NCBI RefSeq assembly: GCF_014204815.1
Contig: NZ_JACHMC010000001.1
Coordinates: 682,001 to 746,000 of the forward strand
Direction of reading: 5' to 3'
DNA: 64,000 nt
DNA from: Micrococcus flavus
GTDB taxonomy: Bacteria > Actinomycetota > Actinomycetes > Actinomycetales > Micrococcaceae
This document shows, one piece after another, positions 51,454-60,892 of this stretch (positions are counted from its first letter, which is position 1; each line of letters begins with the position of its first letter). A model generated the notes under the pieces. That model was not told the DNA's origin. It saw only the letters and a list, made by a program, of their open reading frames with translations, and ran no database searches. The translations under genes and the position numbers were made by a program.

Positions 51454-54400
51454 GCTCCGAGGTCCCCGTCCCCGCCGCACCCGAGGTGGACGCCGCCGCC
51501 GTGGACGTGTCCGCCGCCGTGCACGCACCGGAGGACATCGCCGCGCGCCTGGGCGCGTTCCCGCCCACACCGGAGCAGGCGGAGGTCATCACCGCGCCGC
51601 TGACCCCCCGGCTCGTGGTGGCCGGCGCCGGCTCCGGCAAGACCGCCACCATGTCCGACCGCGTCGTGTGGCTCGTGGCCAACGGCTTCGTCCGCCCGGA
51701 CCAGGTCCTCGGCGTGACCTTCACGCGCAAGGCCGCGGGCGAGCTCGCCCACCGAATCAACGCCAAGGTGGACGTCCTCCTGCGCTCCGGGCTGCCGATC
51801 CCCGGCTTCGAGGGACAGCCCGAGGACCTCGGGCGGGCCTCGGTGTCCACCTACCACTCGTACGCGCAGACGCTCGTGCGGGACCACGGCCTGCGGGTGG
51901 GGGTCGAGCCGGAGGCGGCCCTGATCGGCGAGGCGGACGCCCACCGGCTCATGGCCAGGGTGGCCGGGTCCCATCCGATCGTCGCCGACCGGCTCGGGGT
52001 CAGCCCCGCCACGCTCGTCTCCTCCGCCCTGCGGCTGGCCGGGGACCTGGCCGAGCACCTCGTCGAGCCCGGCCGCGTGCGCGCGTGGCTGCGCGAGCGG
52101 ATCGCCGTGGGGGAGTCCCTCGAGCTGCCGCCGCGCATGAAGGAGCCCAGCGCGGAGATCCGCGCCTTCTTCACGGGCCTGGAGGACCGCATCCTCATGG
52201 CGGACCTCGTGGAGCGGTACACCGAGGCCAAGGCCGAGCGCGAGGTCATGGACTACGGCGACCTGCTCCGCCACGCCGCCCGCGTGGCGCGCACCGTCCC
52301 CGCGGCCGGCCGGATCGAGCGCGATCGCTTCCCCGTGGTGCTCCTGGACGAGTTCCAGGACACCTCCCACGCCCAGATGGAGATCTTCGCCGGCCTGTTC
52401 GGTCCCCAGGACACCGCCCTCGACGCCGAGGGGCTGGGCCACTGCGTCACCGCCGTGGGAGACCCCCACCAGTCCATCTACGGCTTCCGCGGCGCCTCCG
52501 CCGGGCAGCTCTTCTCCTTCCCCGGCGCGTTCCCGCGGCGCGGCGCGGGGGAGGACGGCCGTCCCGGCCGGGTGAACGCGGACGTCTCCCACCTCACCGT
52601 CGCCTGGCGCAACGACGCGGCCGTCCTGGCGCTCGCCAACCGCGTGGTAAAGCCCCTCAACGCCCACGCGGCCCAGGCCGGCCGGCCCGTCGAGCTCAAG
52701 ACCCTGCGCACCCGCCCCGGGGCGGGGCCCGGGCAGGTGCGCGTGGACCGGCATGTGACCGCCGAGGAGGAGGCCGAGGCGCTCGTGGCCCGGCTCGCGG
52801 ACCTCGGCCGGGACCCGGACACGGCCGGACTCAGCCGCGCCGTGCTGTGCCGGGCCCGCTCCCAGTTCGGGCCCGTCCTGGACGCCCTCGACGCCGCCGG
52901 CCTGCCGTACGAGGTCCTCGGGCTCTCCGGGCTGCTGTCCCTGCCCGAGGTCGCCGAGGTGCTCGCGGTCCTGCACGTGCTGGCCGACCCCGGACGCAAC
53001 GACCACCTGGTGCGGATGCTCACCGGACCCCGGTTCCGGATCGGGCCCGCAGACCTGGAGCTGCTCCACGAGCGTGCCCGCTTCGTCAGCCGTCTGCGCC
53101 GCCGGGCCGCGGCCCACGAGCCGCTGCCGGGGCCCTCGGACGCCGCGCTGGCGGACGCGGACCCCGTCAGCGCCGAGGAGGACGCGGACGCGCCGGCCCT
53201 GCTCGAGGCGCTCGACTCCCTGCCAGGGGAGAGCACCGTGTGGACCGGCTCCCACGGCCGGCCCTTCTCCGCGGAGGGACTGCGGCGCCTGCGGGAGGCG
53301 AACGCCCAGCTGCGGCGCCTGTCCACCCGGGCGGCACTCGACCCCGCCGACCTGATCGCCGAGGTGGTCCGCGAGATCGGCCTGGACGTGGAGGTCACGC
53401 TGCGCCCCGGACCCTCGGCGGCGTCCGCCCGCCGGCATCTCGACGCGTTCCAGGACGCCGCCCGCGGCTTCGCGGCCGGCGAGGGAGCCGCCTCCGACCT
53501 GCCCGCGTTCCTCGCGTGGACCGCCTCCGTGGAGGAGCACGAGAAGGGGCTGGGGATCGACTCCTCGGACCCGGTGCCCGGCGTCGTCCAGGTGCTCACC
53601 GCGCACGCCTCCAAGGGGCTGGAGTGGGACGTGGTCGCCGTGCCGGGCCTCCAGGTCGGGACCTTCCCCTCGACCCGGGCGGACCGCTGGACGGGCGGCG
53701 GCACGGGCATGCTGCCGTGGCCCCTGCGCGGCGACCGCGGCTCCCTGCCCCAGTGGGAGGCGGACTGGGCCCAGGACCGCCGGGACTGGGTGCAGTCCGC
53801 CGGCACCGGGTACAGCAGCCAGGCCGCGGTGGCGGCCAACCCCGCGCCCTACCGCGAGGCGGTCGAGGAGCACGCCGCCCGGGAGGAGCGGCGACTGGCC
53901 TACGTGGCGTTCACCCGCGCCCGCAGCCGCCTCTGGCTGAGCACCTCCCACTGGAAGGGCACGGCCAAGAAGCCCGTGGACCCCTCGCCGTTCCTGGAGG
54001 AGGCGGCCGCCCTGGCCGACACCGTGCCGGGCGTCGTGCTCGGCCACGCCCCGGCCGAGGACGAGCTGGGCGAGGTCAACCCCGTGGCCGGCCGCACCCT
54101 GGCCGCGTGGTGGCCCTTCGATCCCCTCGACGGTCCGGAGGTCGTCGAGGTCGACCCCGAGGACCCGGAGGACGAAGCCGCATGGCGGCCCGTGCCCGCC
54201 CGGACCCGGCCTCGCCGCGCGCGGGTGGAGTCGGCCGCCCGGCAGGTGCGGGGGGCGGACTCCGCCGCGCTCGCCGAGGATCCCGACCTGGCACGGGAGG
54301 TGGATTGGGTGCTGCTGCGCCGCCGGGACGTCGCGGGCAGCGTGCCCGGGGTGGCGCTGCCCGAGCACCTCTCCGTCTCCCTCTACGGCGAGCTGGCCGC

Positions 54401-55004
54401 GGACCCGCAGGCCGTGGCCGAGCAGCTCCGCCGGCCCATGCCGCGGCCGCCGGCGCACGCCGCGCGTCGCGGCACCGCCTTCCACGCGTGGCTCGAGGAG
54501 CGCTTCGACGCCACGGGCCTGCTGGACCTGGACGAGCCCGACGACGCCGCGGACCGCTGGGTGGACGACGCGCTGGACCTCGGCGGGATGCAGGAGTGGT
54601 TCCTCGCCTCCCGGTGGGCGGACCGCAGGCCCGCGTTCGTGGAGACGGCGGTGGAGACCACGGTCGCGGGCATCACGCTCCGCGGGCGCATCGACGCCGT
54701 GTTCCGCTCCGGGGCGCGGGAGGGGATGCCGTTCGACCCCGAGGCGCACTGGGAGCTCGTCGACTGGAAGACCGGCCGGGTGCCCCGGGGGCGGGAGCTG
54801 GAGCGCAAGGCCCTGCAGCTGGCCGTGTACCGGCTGGCCTGGTCCCGCCTGCACCGCATCCCGCTCGAGCGGATCTCCGCGAGCTTCGTGTACGTGGCCG
54901 AGGGGCAGGAGCGCACCTTCGCAGACCTGCCGGGGGAGGCGGAGCTCGAGGCGATCGTGGCCGAGGCCCTCGACGGCGTCAGTCCCGGGGACGGACCACG
55001 GTGA
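51441..55004 (+). CDS. adnB: AdnB subunit of the AdnAB helicase-nuclease
   Basis: 1187 residues. Superfamily 1A helicase motifs are intact: Walker A VVAGAGSGKTATM near 56, VTFTRKAAGEL, VVLLDEFQDTSH, GDPHQSIYGFRGA, LTAHASKGLEWDVV and VAFTRARSRL. It has a C-terminal RecB-type nuclease (ELVDWKTGRVPRGRELERKALQLAVYRL). It is the main motor and one of two nucleases of AdnAB, acting in break resection. GTG start with GAAGGAAGG upstream. The 3' end overlaps the convergent phosphotransferase gene by 26 bases. Confidence 0.95.
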   Translation: MASLSSEVPVPAAPEVDAAAVDVSAAVHAPEDIAARLGAFPPTPEQAEVITAPLTPRLVVAGAGSGKTATMSDRVVWLVANGFVRPDQVLGVTFTRKAAGELAHRINAKVDVLLRSGLPIPGFEGQPEDLGRASVSTYHSYAQTLVRDHGLRVGVEPEAALIGEADAHRLMARVAGSHPIVADRLGVSPATLVSSALRLAGDLAEHLVEPGRVRAWLRERIAVGESLELPPRMKEPSAEIRAFFTGLEDRILMADLVERYTEAKAEREVMDYGDLLRHAARVARTVPAAGRIERDRFPVVLLDEFQDTSHAQMEIFAGLFGPQDTALDAEGLGHCVTAVGDPHQSIYGFRGASAGQLFSFPGAFPRRGAGEDGRPGRVNADVSHLTVAWRNDAAVLALANRVVKPLNAHAAQAGRPVELKTLRTRPGAGPGQVRVDRHVTAEEEAEALVARLADLGRDPDTAGLSRAVLCRARSQFGPVLDALDAAGLPYEVLGLSGLLSLPEVAEVLAVLHVLADPGRNDHLVRMLTGPRFRIGPADLELLHERARFVSRLRRRAAAHEPLPGPSDAALADADPVSAEEDADAPALLEALDSLPGESTVWTGSHGRPFSAEGLRRLREANAQLRRLSTRAALDPADLIAEVVREIGLDVEVTLRPGPSAASARRHLDAFQDAARGFAAGEGAASDLPAFLAWTASVEEHEKGLGIDSSDPVPGVVQVLTAHASKGLEWDVVAVPGLQVGTFPSTRADRWTGGGTGMLPWPLRGDRGSLPQWEADWAQDRRDWVQSAGTGYSSQAAVAANPAPYREAVEEHAAREERRLAYVAFTRARSRLWLSTSHWKGTAKKPVDPSPFLEEAAALADTVPGVVLGHAPAEDELGEVNPVAGRTLAAWWPFDPLDGPEVVEVDPEDPEDEAAWRPVPARTRPRRARVESAARQVRGADSAALAEDPDLAREVDWVLLRRRDVAGSVPGVALPEHLSVSLYGELAADPQAVAEQLRRPMPRPPAHAARRGTAFHAWLEERFDATGLLDLDEPDDAADRWVDDALDLGGMQEWFLASRWADRRPAFVETAVETTVAGITLRGRIDAVFRSGAREGMPFDPEAHWELVDWKTGRVPRGRELERKALQLAVYRLAWSRLHRIPLERISASFVYVAEGQERTFADLPGEAELEAIVAEALDGVSPGDGPR

Positions 55005-56064
55005 GCGTGGTCGTCTCCCGGCCGGGCTCCTCCTCGTCGTCCTCCGCGAGGTCGCCGTCCTCCTGCTGCCAGTCGTCGTCCCAGCCGTCGTCCTCGGGGT
55101 CCGCGCCGGTCGGCACGGCGCCGGGAGCGGGGGACTCCGCCGCCCGCACCGCGTCCGCGAGCTCGGCCAGCAGCCCCTCCGCGTCGGCCACCATGTCCGC
55201 ATCGTGCCGCTCCACGCCGCGCAGCAGCCACTGGCCGATCGCGAACTCCGCGAGCAGGGAGGCGCGGCGCAGCAGGTGGACGTCGCCGTCGTCGGCCGCC
55301 TCCTCCGCCACGCGCCGGGCGAGGTAGGCGTCCAGCACCCGCTCGGGGAAGTCGGGGTCCTCCGCCGCGGCGAGCCACGCGAAGTCCGTGGCCGGGTCGC
55401 CGACGTGCAGGTCCGTCCAGCCGGCCACGCCCACCACGCGGCCGCGCTCCACCAGGAGGGAGTCCTCGTGGAGGTCGCCGTGGACGGGCACGGGGGAGAA
55501 CTGCCAGAGTTCGTCCTCCTCGAGCGCCTCCTCCCAGCGGCGCAGCAGAACCGGCGGCACCTTGCCCGTGGACGCCGCCTCGTCCAGGCCGGCCAGGTGC
55601 CGCTCCCGCACGTGGTCCGCGGTGTACACGGGCAGGTCCGTCTGCTCCACCACCGTCATCGGCAGCGTGTGGATCGCCGCGAGGATCCGGCCCAGGTCCT
55701 GCACGACCGGCTCGCCGAGGGTCACGATCTCCTCGAGGGGCACGGGGGCGCCGGGCAGGTCCTGGTGGACGAAGGTGCGCAGGCCGTCCACGCGCACGGC
55801 GCCCGCCACGGACGGCACGCGGAACGGCAGCCCCGCGCGCAGGTGGGCGTCGAACCCCGCCAGGACCTGCACCTCGGTCTCCAGGCGGATCCCCGCCTCG
55901 GCCGTGCGCGGGGAGCGCACGCGCCAGCGCTCGCCGGACGTGTCCACCACGACGGCGGTGGCGAAGTCGGCCGAGTCGTCCGGGCTGGGCTCCACGGCGG
56001 CGGGAGACAGTCCGGGCACGGCGGCGGCGGCGAGGGCGGCGAGGTGGAGGGGCTGACGGTGCAC
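54979..56064 (-). CDS. Aminoglycoside-phosphotransferase-fold protein
   Basis: 361 residues, APH/choline-kinase fold. The catalytic loop reads PVHGDLHEDSLLV near 196-208, with Ser where the family has Asn (HGDxxxxN), and the metal segment VAGWTDLHVGDPATDFAW near 214-231 replaces the usual IDW. It has an acidic Glu/Asp-rich tail of about 60 residues. Mycobacteria carry a similar protein of unknown substrate near nudC/uvrD2. It is probably a small-molecule kinase, but the altered residues make activity uncertain. TAGGGT six bases before the GTG at 56064. Confidence 0.85.
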   Translation of the reverse strand: MHRQPLHLAALAAAAVPGLSPAAVEPSPDDSADFATAVVVDTSGERWRVRSPRTAEAGIRLETEVQVLAGFDAHLRAGLPFRVPSVAGAVRVDGLRTFVHQDLPGAPVPLEEIVTLGEPVVQDLGRILAAIHTLPMTVVEQTDLPVYTADHVRERHLAGLDEAASTGKVPPVLLRRWEEALEEDELWQFSPVPVHGDLHEDSLLVERGRVVGVAGWTDLHVGDPATDFAWLAAAEDPDFPERVLDAYLARRVAEEAADDGDVHLLRRASLLAEFAIGQWLLRGVERHDADMVADAEGLLAELADAVRAAESPAPGAVPTGADPEDDGWDDDWQQEDGDLAEDDEEEPGRETTTLTVVRPRD

Positions 56065-56076
56065 GGTCCCACCCTA
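56065..56076 (-). promoter_or_regulatory. Leaderless-type promoter of the phosphotransferase gene
   Basis: TAGGGT at 56076-56071 (minus strand), six bases, then GTG at 56064. Confidence 0.5.
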
Positions 56077-56155
56077 GGCGTCGAACCCGGCGGACGCCCG
56101 GGGACTCACCGGCGCGCCCCGGTGGACGCCCCTGACGCCCGTCCGCGGATGCGCC

Positions 56156-56167
56156 TAGCGTGGGGGC
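56156..56167 (+). promoter_or_regulatory. Leaderless-type promoter of nudC
   Basis: TAGCGT at 56156-56161, six bases, then ATG at 56168. Confidence 0.5.
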
Positions 56168-57184
56168 ATGCCCGAGCACCCCCGCCCAGCGACCCGCCCC
56201 GATCCGCGCCCCGCCGGCGGGGCCGCACCCCTGCCGCCCCTGCCCCTGCCGCTCGCCCGGGAGGCCGTGGACCGGGCGGGGCTGGAGCGGGAGGACCCCG
56301 GCCTCCTGGACCGGCTGTGGCAGGAGGCGGGCACCGGGGTGCTGCACCTGCGAGGGGGCCGCGCCCCCGTCCGGGACGGCGCTCTCGTGACCGTGCCGCC
56401 GGCCGGGCCCGTGCCGCCCGGGGCGGTCTTCCTGGGCCGGCGGGAGCGCGCGGACGGGGAGGCGTCGGCCGCCGTCGTCCTCGTGGCCCACGAGGACGGT
56501 GCGGGTGCCGGCAGCACCCCCGACACGGCTCCGGAGGGCCTGCCGACGGACGTGGCCTGGGTGGGCCTGAGGGACGTGGCCGCGGGGCTGTCCGACGCGG
56601 ACGCCGGCCTGTTCACGGCCGCGGTGTCCGTCACCCACTGGCACGCCTCCCACGGGTTCTGCCCCCGCTGCGGCGGCCCCACCGCCGTGGAGTCCGCCGG
56701 CTGGGTGCGGCGCTGCACCGCGTGCTCCGTGCAGCACTTCCCGCGCACGGACCCGGCCGTGATCATGGCCGTCACCGACGACGACGACCGCCTCCTCCTC
56801 GGCTCCAACGCCGCCTGGCCCGCGGGCCGGCACTCGTGCCTGGCCGGCTTCGTGGAGCCGGGGGAGTCCCTCGAGCACGCCGTGGTCCGGGAGGTCGGGG
56901 AGGAGGCGGGGATCGTCGTCGTCGACCCCGTCTACCGGGGCTCCCAGCCGTGGCCGTTCCCGCGCTCGCTCATGGTGGGCTTCCGCGCCCGCGCCCCACG
57001 GGGGCAGACGGAGCGGGCCGACGGCGTCGAGATCCGCTCGCTGCGCTGGTTCAGCCGTACCGAGCTGGTGGCCGCCGTCCGGGACGGGGAGGTGACCCTG
57101 CCCGGGGCCGTGTCCATCGCGCGGGCGCTGATCGAGGATTGGTACGGTGGGACGCTGCCGGATGAGACGACGCTGATCTCGTGA
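56168..57184 (+). CDS. nudC: NADH/NAD diphosphatase or RNA decapping enzyme NudC
   Basis: 338 residues. The zinc ribbon CPRCGG...CTAC lies near 164-183 and the Nudix box GFVEPGESLEHAVVREVGEEAGI near 237-259. The NADH-specific signature SQPWPFPRSLM follows. Known activities are hydrolysis of NAD(H) and removal of NAD caps from RNA 5' ends. In this region many messages are predicted to begin at or near their start codon, so NAD capping could be relevant; that is speculation. uvrD2 begins 19 bases after the stop, and this pair is conserved in actinobacteria. Confidence 0.95.
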   Translation: MPEHPRPATRPDPRPAGGAAPLPPLPLPLAREAVDRAGLEREDPGLLDRLWQEAGTGVLHLRGGRAPVRDGALVTVPPAGPVPPGAVFLGRRERADGEASAAVVLVAHEDGAGAGSTPDTAPEGLPTDVAWVGLRDVAAGLSDADAGLFTAAVSVTHWHASHGFCPRCGGPTAVESAGWVRRCTACSVQHFPRTDPAVIMAVTDDDDRLLLGSNAAWPAGRHSCLAGFVEPGESLEHAVVREVGEEAGIVVVDPVYRGSQPWPFPRSLMVGFRARAPRGQTERADGVEIRSLRWFSRTELVAAVRDGEVTLPGAVSIARALIEDWYGGTLPDETTLIS

Positions 57185-57203
57185 GAGGAGGGGTGCACGC
57201 CCC

Positions 57204-59321
57204 ATGAGCACTCCGGACGAGATCCTCCGCGGGCTCGACGCCGAACAGCGTCAGGCCGCCACCGCCCTGCACGGGCCGGTCTGCATCCTCGCGGGCGCGG
57301 GCACGGGCAAGACCCGTGCCATCACCCACCGGATCGCCTACGGCGTGGCCTCGGGCGTGTTCGACCCGCACCGCACCCTCGCCCTGACGTTCACCGCGCG
57401 CGCCGCCGCCGAGATGCGCACCCGCCTGCGGGACCTGGGCGTGGACGGCGTGCAGGCGCGCACGTTCCACTCCGCCGCCCTCCGCCAGCTGCAGTACTTC
57501 TGGCCGCAGGCGGTCGGCGGCCCCATGCCGAGCCTGATCGAGAACAAGGTCCGCCTGCTCACCGAGGTGGCCCAGCGCATGCGCATGACCGTGGACCGGG
57601 CCGGCCTGCGCGACCTCGCGGGGGAGATCGAGTGGGCGAAGGTGTCCCTCCACGCCCCCGAGGGCTACGCGGAGGCTGCCGCCGAGCGGGAGATGCCCGT
57701 CGGGTGGACGGCCACCACGGTCGCCCGGCTCTACGCCGGCTACGAGGAGGCCAAGACCGCCCGCAACATGATCGACTTCGAGGATGTCCTGCTGATCCTC
57801 GTGGGTGTGCTCACCTCCGAGCCGCGGATCGCCGCCACCGTGCGGGACCAGTACCGCGTGTTCGTGGTGGACGAGTACCAGGACGTCTCCCCGCTGCAGC
57901 ACCGCCTGCTGGACCTGTGGCTCGGTGACCGCGCGGACCTGTGCGTGGTGGGCGACTCCTCCCAGACCATCTACTCGTTCACCGGCGCCACCTCCCGGTT
58001 CCTCACCGGATTCCGCGAGCGCCACCCGGAGGCCACCGTGGTCAAGCTGATCCGGGACTACCGCTCGAGCCCGCAGATCGTGGAGGCCGCCAACCGTCTC
58101 CTGGCGGACCGCACCCAGGCGGGCCTGCGGGACCGGACCCTGCCGCACTGGCCGGAGCCCCTGCAGCTGACCTCGCAGCGCCCGGCCGGGCCGGCGGTGG
58201 TGTTCGGGGAGTGCCAGGACGACGAGGCCGAGGCCGGCTGGGTGGCCCAGCGGATCGGCGAGCTCGTGGCCGAGGGCGTGGAGCCGGCGGAGATCGCGGT
58301 GCTGTTCCGCACCAACGGCCAGTCCGAGGCGTTCGAGACGGCGCTGTCCGCCGCGGGCATCGGATACCAGCTGCGCGGCGGTGAGCGGTTCTTCTCGCGC
58401 CGGGAGGTGCGGGACGGCATCCTGCAGCTGCGTGCCGCGGCCCGGGCCGCCCAGGACCTCACGGGCGAGGAGGTGGTCCAGCGGGCGCGGGACGTCCTCT
58501 CCTCGCTGGGCTACGCGGCCGAGCCCCCGTCAGCCTCGGGTGCCGCGCGGGAGCGGTGGGAGTCCCTGCACGCGCTGGTGAACCTCGCGGACCAGCTGGC
58601 CGGCGCGCGGGAGGACTTCACGCTCACGGACCTCGTGGCCGAGCTCGACGAGCGCGCCCAGGCCCAGCACGCCCCCACGGTGCAGGGCGTCACGCTGGCC
58701 TCCCTGCACTCGGCCAAGGGCCTCGAGTGGGACGCCGTGTTCCTCGTGGGCCTGTCCGAGGGGCTCATGCCCATCTCCTTCGCGGACACCCCCGCCGAGG
58801 TGGACGAGGAGCGCCGGCTGCTCTACGTGGGCATCACGCGCGCCCGGCAGCACCTGCACCTGACCTGGACGCTGGCCCGCGCCGGCGGCGGGCGGGCCCA
58901 CCGTCGGCCCTCGCGCTTCCTGCGCGCGATCGACCCCACCCTCGGCGGCACCCGGGAGCACGCCCCCACCACGACGCCGGCCGCGCGCCGCCCTCGGCGC
59001 GGCGCCACGGTGGCCACGTGCCGCTCGTGCGGAAAGGCCCTCGAGACGGGCGCCGAGCGCAAGGTGGGCCGGTGCGTGGACTGTCCCGCGCAGTACGACG
59101 AGGCCGTGCTGGACTCCCTCAAGGACTGGCGCAGCGCCACCGCCAAGGCGGAGAAGGTGCCGGCGTTCGTGATCTTCACGGACGCCACCCTCGAGGTGAT
59201 CGCCGAGACCATGCCGGCCACGCCCGTCGAGCTGATCAGGGTCAAGGGCGTCGGCAAGACGAAGCTGGACCGGTACGGTCCCGAGGTGCTCGAACTGCTG
59301 CACGGCACCGCCACGGCCTGA
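57204..59321 (+). CDS. uvrD2: UvrD2 helicase with HRDC domain
   Basis: 705 residues. Superfamily 1A motifs are ILAGAGTGKTRAI near 31, LTFTARAAAEM, VVDEYQDVSP, GDSSQTIYSFTGA, ASLHSAKGLEWDAVFLVG and YVGITRARQHLHL. A tetracysteine block (CRSCG...CVDC near 610-630) follows and a terminal HRDC domain (LDSLKDWRSATAKAEKVPAFVIF...). This is the actinobacterial UvrD2, essential in mycobacteria. ATG 57204 follows GAGAGGAGGGG. Confidence 0.95.
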   Translation: MSTPDEILRGLDAEQRQAATALHGPVCILAGAGTGKTRAITHRIAYGVASGVFDPHRTLALTFTARAAAEMRTRLRDLGVDGVQARTFHSAALRQLQYFWPQAVGGPMPSLIENKVRLLTEVAQRMRMTVDRAGLRDLAGEIEWAKVSLHAPEGYAEAAAEREMPVGWTATTVARLYAGYEEAKTARNMIDFEDVLLILVGVLTSEPRIAATVRDQYRVFVVDEYQDVSPLQHRLLDLWLGDRADLCVVGDSSQTIYSFTGATSRFLTGFRERHPEATVVKLIRDYRSSPQIVEAANRLLADRTQAGLRDRTLPHWPEPLQLTSQRPAGPAVVFGECQDDEAEAGWVAQRIGELVAEGVEPAEIAVLFRTNGQSEAFETALSAAGIGYQLRGGERFFSRREVRDGILQLRAAARAAQDLTGEEVVQRARDVLSSLGYAAEPPSASGAARERWESLHALVNLADQLAGAREDFTLTDLVAELDERAQAQHAPTVQGVTLASLHSAKGLEWDAVFLVGLSEGLMPISFADTPAEVDEERRLLYVGITRARQHLHLTWTLARAGGGRAHRRPSRFLRAIDPTLGGTREHAPTTTPAARRPRRGATVATCRSCGKALETGAERKVGRCVDCPAQYDEAVLDSLKDWRSATAKAEKVPAFVIFTDATLEVIAETMPATPVELIRVKGVGKTKLDRYGPEVLELLHGTATA

Positions 59322-59333
59322 GCGGCCGCCGGC

Positions 59334-60041
59334 TCAGCCGGTGGCCGGCCACGGCAGCGCCCCCGCCCCGCACGCGCACCCCGGCCGCGGGGTCACCGGC
59401 CGGCGGGTGAGGCGCCCGGCCGGGTCCATGGCCAGGACGACCCCGTGGGCGTCCTGGACCCCGCGGAGCACGTCCGCCACGAGCACCGCCGCCCGCAGCG
59501 CGGCCACGGGGTCCGCCGACGCCGCCGCGTCGCCCGCGCCCTCGTCCCCGTCCGCCGGGTCCGGCTCGCACAGCACGCACCCCGGGACCACCACGCCCGT
59601 CCACGGCCCCACCCGGACCCCGTCCGCGCCGAGCCGGACGGGCAGCAGCGGGTGGTCGGCGGCGCGGGCCCGCGCGGCGAGCCCCGCCAGGTCCGGCACG
59701 TCCACCGCCACCGTCGTCTCGCCCAGCGGCCCCGGCCGGTGCGCGCGGTCCGCGTACACGTGCAGGCCGGGGAGCAGCTGGGCCAGCCGTGCCTCCAGGG
59801 CGAGCGCCCGCTCCCGCCCCAGGTCCGCCGCGAGCAGTCCGGTGCCCACGTCCCCGGGCCCCACCGGGGTCGGGTCCCACAGGGCGAGGGCCTCGACCGC
59901 GGCCGCCGCGGCGAGTCCGGCCACCGCCGCCCCCGCGCGCCCCAGCCCGGCCACCTGCAGCCGCCGCGGCCACGCCCCGGGCCCGGCCGTCACCGTGTGC
60001 GTCCCCGCCGATCCTGTCTCCGCCGTGCCTGTCCCTGTCAT
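59334..60041 (-). CDS. Short ThiF/E1-like protein resembling RiPP cyclodehydratase partners
   Basis: 235 residues. A Rossmann start LQVAGLGRAGAAVAGL near 28-43 is followed by VEALALWDPTPVGPGDVGTGLLAADLGRERA, the pattern of ThiF/E1 domains. GVVVPGCVLCEPD (around 154-167) recalls the conserved Cys segment of TOMM leader-binding proteins, and two further Cys lie in PGCACGAG near the end. The adenylation Arg/Asp residues and most of the C-terminal domain are missing, so it may be inactive. No YcaO or precursor-peptide gene is near. Ribosome site GAGGAGGGGG before ATG 60041. Role unknown. Confidence 0.55.
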   Translation of the reverse strand: MTGTGTAETGSAGTHTVTAGPGAWPRRLQVAGLGRAGAAVAGLAAAAAVEALALWDPTPVGPGDVGTGLLAADLGRERALALEARLAQLLPGLHVYADRAHRPGPLGETTVAVDVPDLAGLAARARAADHPLLPVRLGADGVRVGPWTGVVVPGCVLCEPDPADGDEGAGDAAASADPVAALRAAVLVADVLRGVQDAHGVVLAMDPAGRLTRRPVTPRPGCACGAGALPWPATG

Positions 60042-60177
60042 GGGCGTCCCCCTCCTCGTCCGTGTGCGCCCGCCGGCGCGCGGGGCGGCGCCCCGCACCA
60101 CGCTCACACGTCCGCGGCCTCGGCGGGGGCGTCGTCCACAGGCGGACGGTCGGGACGGCGCGGCGCGGGGCGTCCGG

Positions 60178-60189
60178 GACAATGGGCGC
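60178..60189 (+). promoter_or_regulatory. Leaderless-type promoter of the YgjP-like gene
   Basis: GACAAT at 60178-60183, six bases, then ATG at 60190. One mismatch to TANNNT. Confidence 0.4.
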
Positions 60190-60885
60190 ATGGCCCCCAC
60201 GCGCACCGCCGTCGACCTCGACTGGGAGGGCACCCCCGTGCGGCTCGTGCGCTCCGTCCGCCGGACCCGCACCGTCGCCGCGGTGTGGCGCGAGGGCCGG
60301 CTGCAGGTCAGCGTGCCCGCCCGCCTGTCCCCCGCGGAGGAGCGGCGGTGGATCGCCCGCATGATCCAGCGGGCACCGGCCGCGCCACGCCGTCCGGACC
60401 ACGACGCCGCCCCGCCCTCGCCCCACGGCACCATCCCTCCGGCGCCCCGGGGAGGGGCGGACCCGGCGCTGGCCGCCCGGGCGGAGGCGATCGCGGCCGC
60501 GCACCTGGACGCAGCGGTCCCCGGGGGGCGCGTGCCGCGCCCGGTGTCCGTCACGTGGTCCGCGCGCCAGCGCCGGCGGTGGGGCTCCTGCACGCCCGCC
60601 CGCGGCACCATCCGCCTCTCCGCGCAGCTGCGGGGCATGCCCGACTGGGTGGTGGACGCCGTCCTGGGGCACGAGCTGGCGCACCTGGTGGAGTCCGGGC
60701 ACGGTCCCCGCTTCCAGGCCCTCGTGGCGCGGCTGCCCCGCTACCGCGAGGCCATGGCGTTCCTGGCGGGCGTCACCCACGCCAGCTCCCGGGGCATCAC
60801 CGCCGCTCACGCCCCCGCAGACGACGGCGTCGCCGCCCCCGCCGGCGCGTGGCCGGGCGGGGACGACGACGTCGTCGTGGAGTGA
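60190..60885 (+). CDS. YgjP-like zinc metallopeptidase (WLM/SprT-like)
   Basis: 231 residues. Family motifs are RRRWGSCTPARGTIRLS (about 127-143) and the zinc site HELAHLVESGHGPRF near 159-173 with the third ligand His. A proline-rich insertion (residues 60-95) separates the N-terminal strand region, giving longer spacing than in Escherichia coli YgjP. Substrate unknown; related proteins are found in many genomes and some associate with DNA-protein crosslink repair (SprT) or restriction loci. It has a neighbouring 3' end convergent with the DUF2342 gene. Confidence 0.85.
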   Translation: MAPTRTAVDLDWEGTPVRLVRSVRRTRTVAAVWREGRLQVSVPARLSPAEERRWIARMIQRAPAAPRRPDHDAAPPSPHGTIPPAPRGGADPALAARAEAIAAAHLDAAVPGGRVPRPVSVTWSARQRRRWGSCTPARGTIRLSAQLRGMPDWVVDAVLGHELAHLVESGHGPRFQALVARLPRYREAMAFLAGVTHASSRGITAAHAPADDGVAAPAGAWPGGDDDVVVE

Positions 60886-60892
60886 GGGGCGC

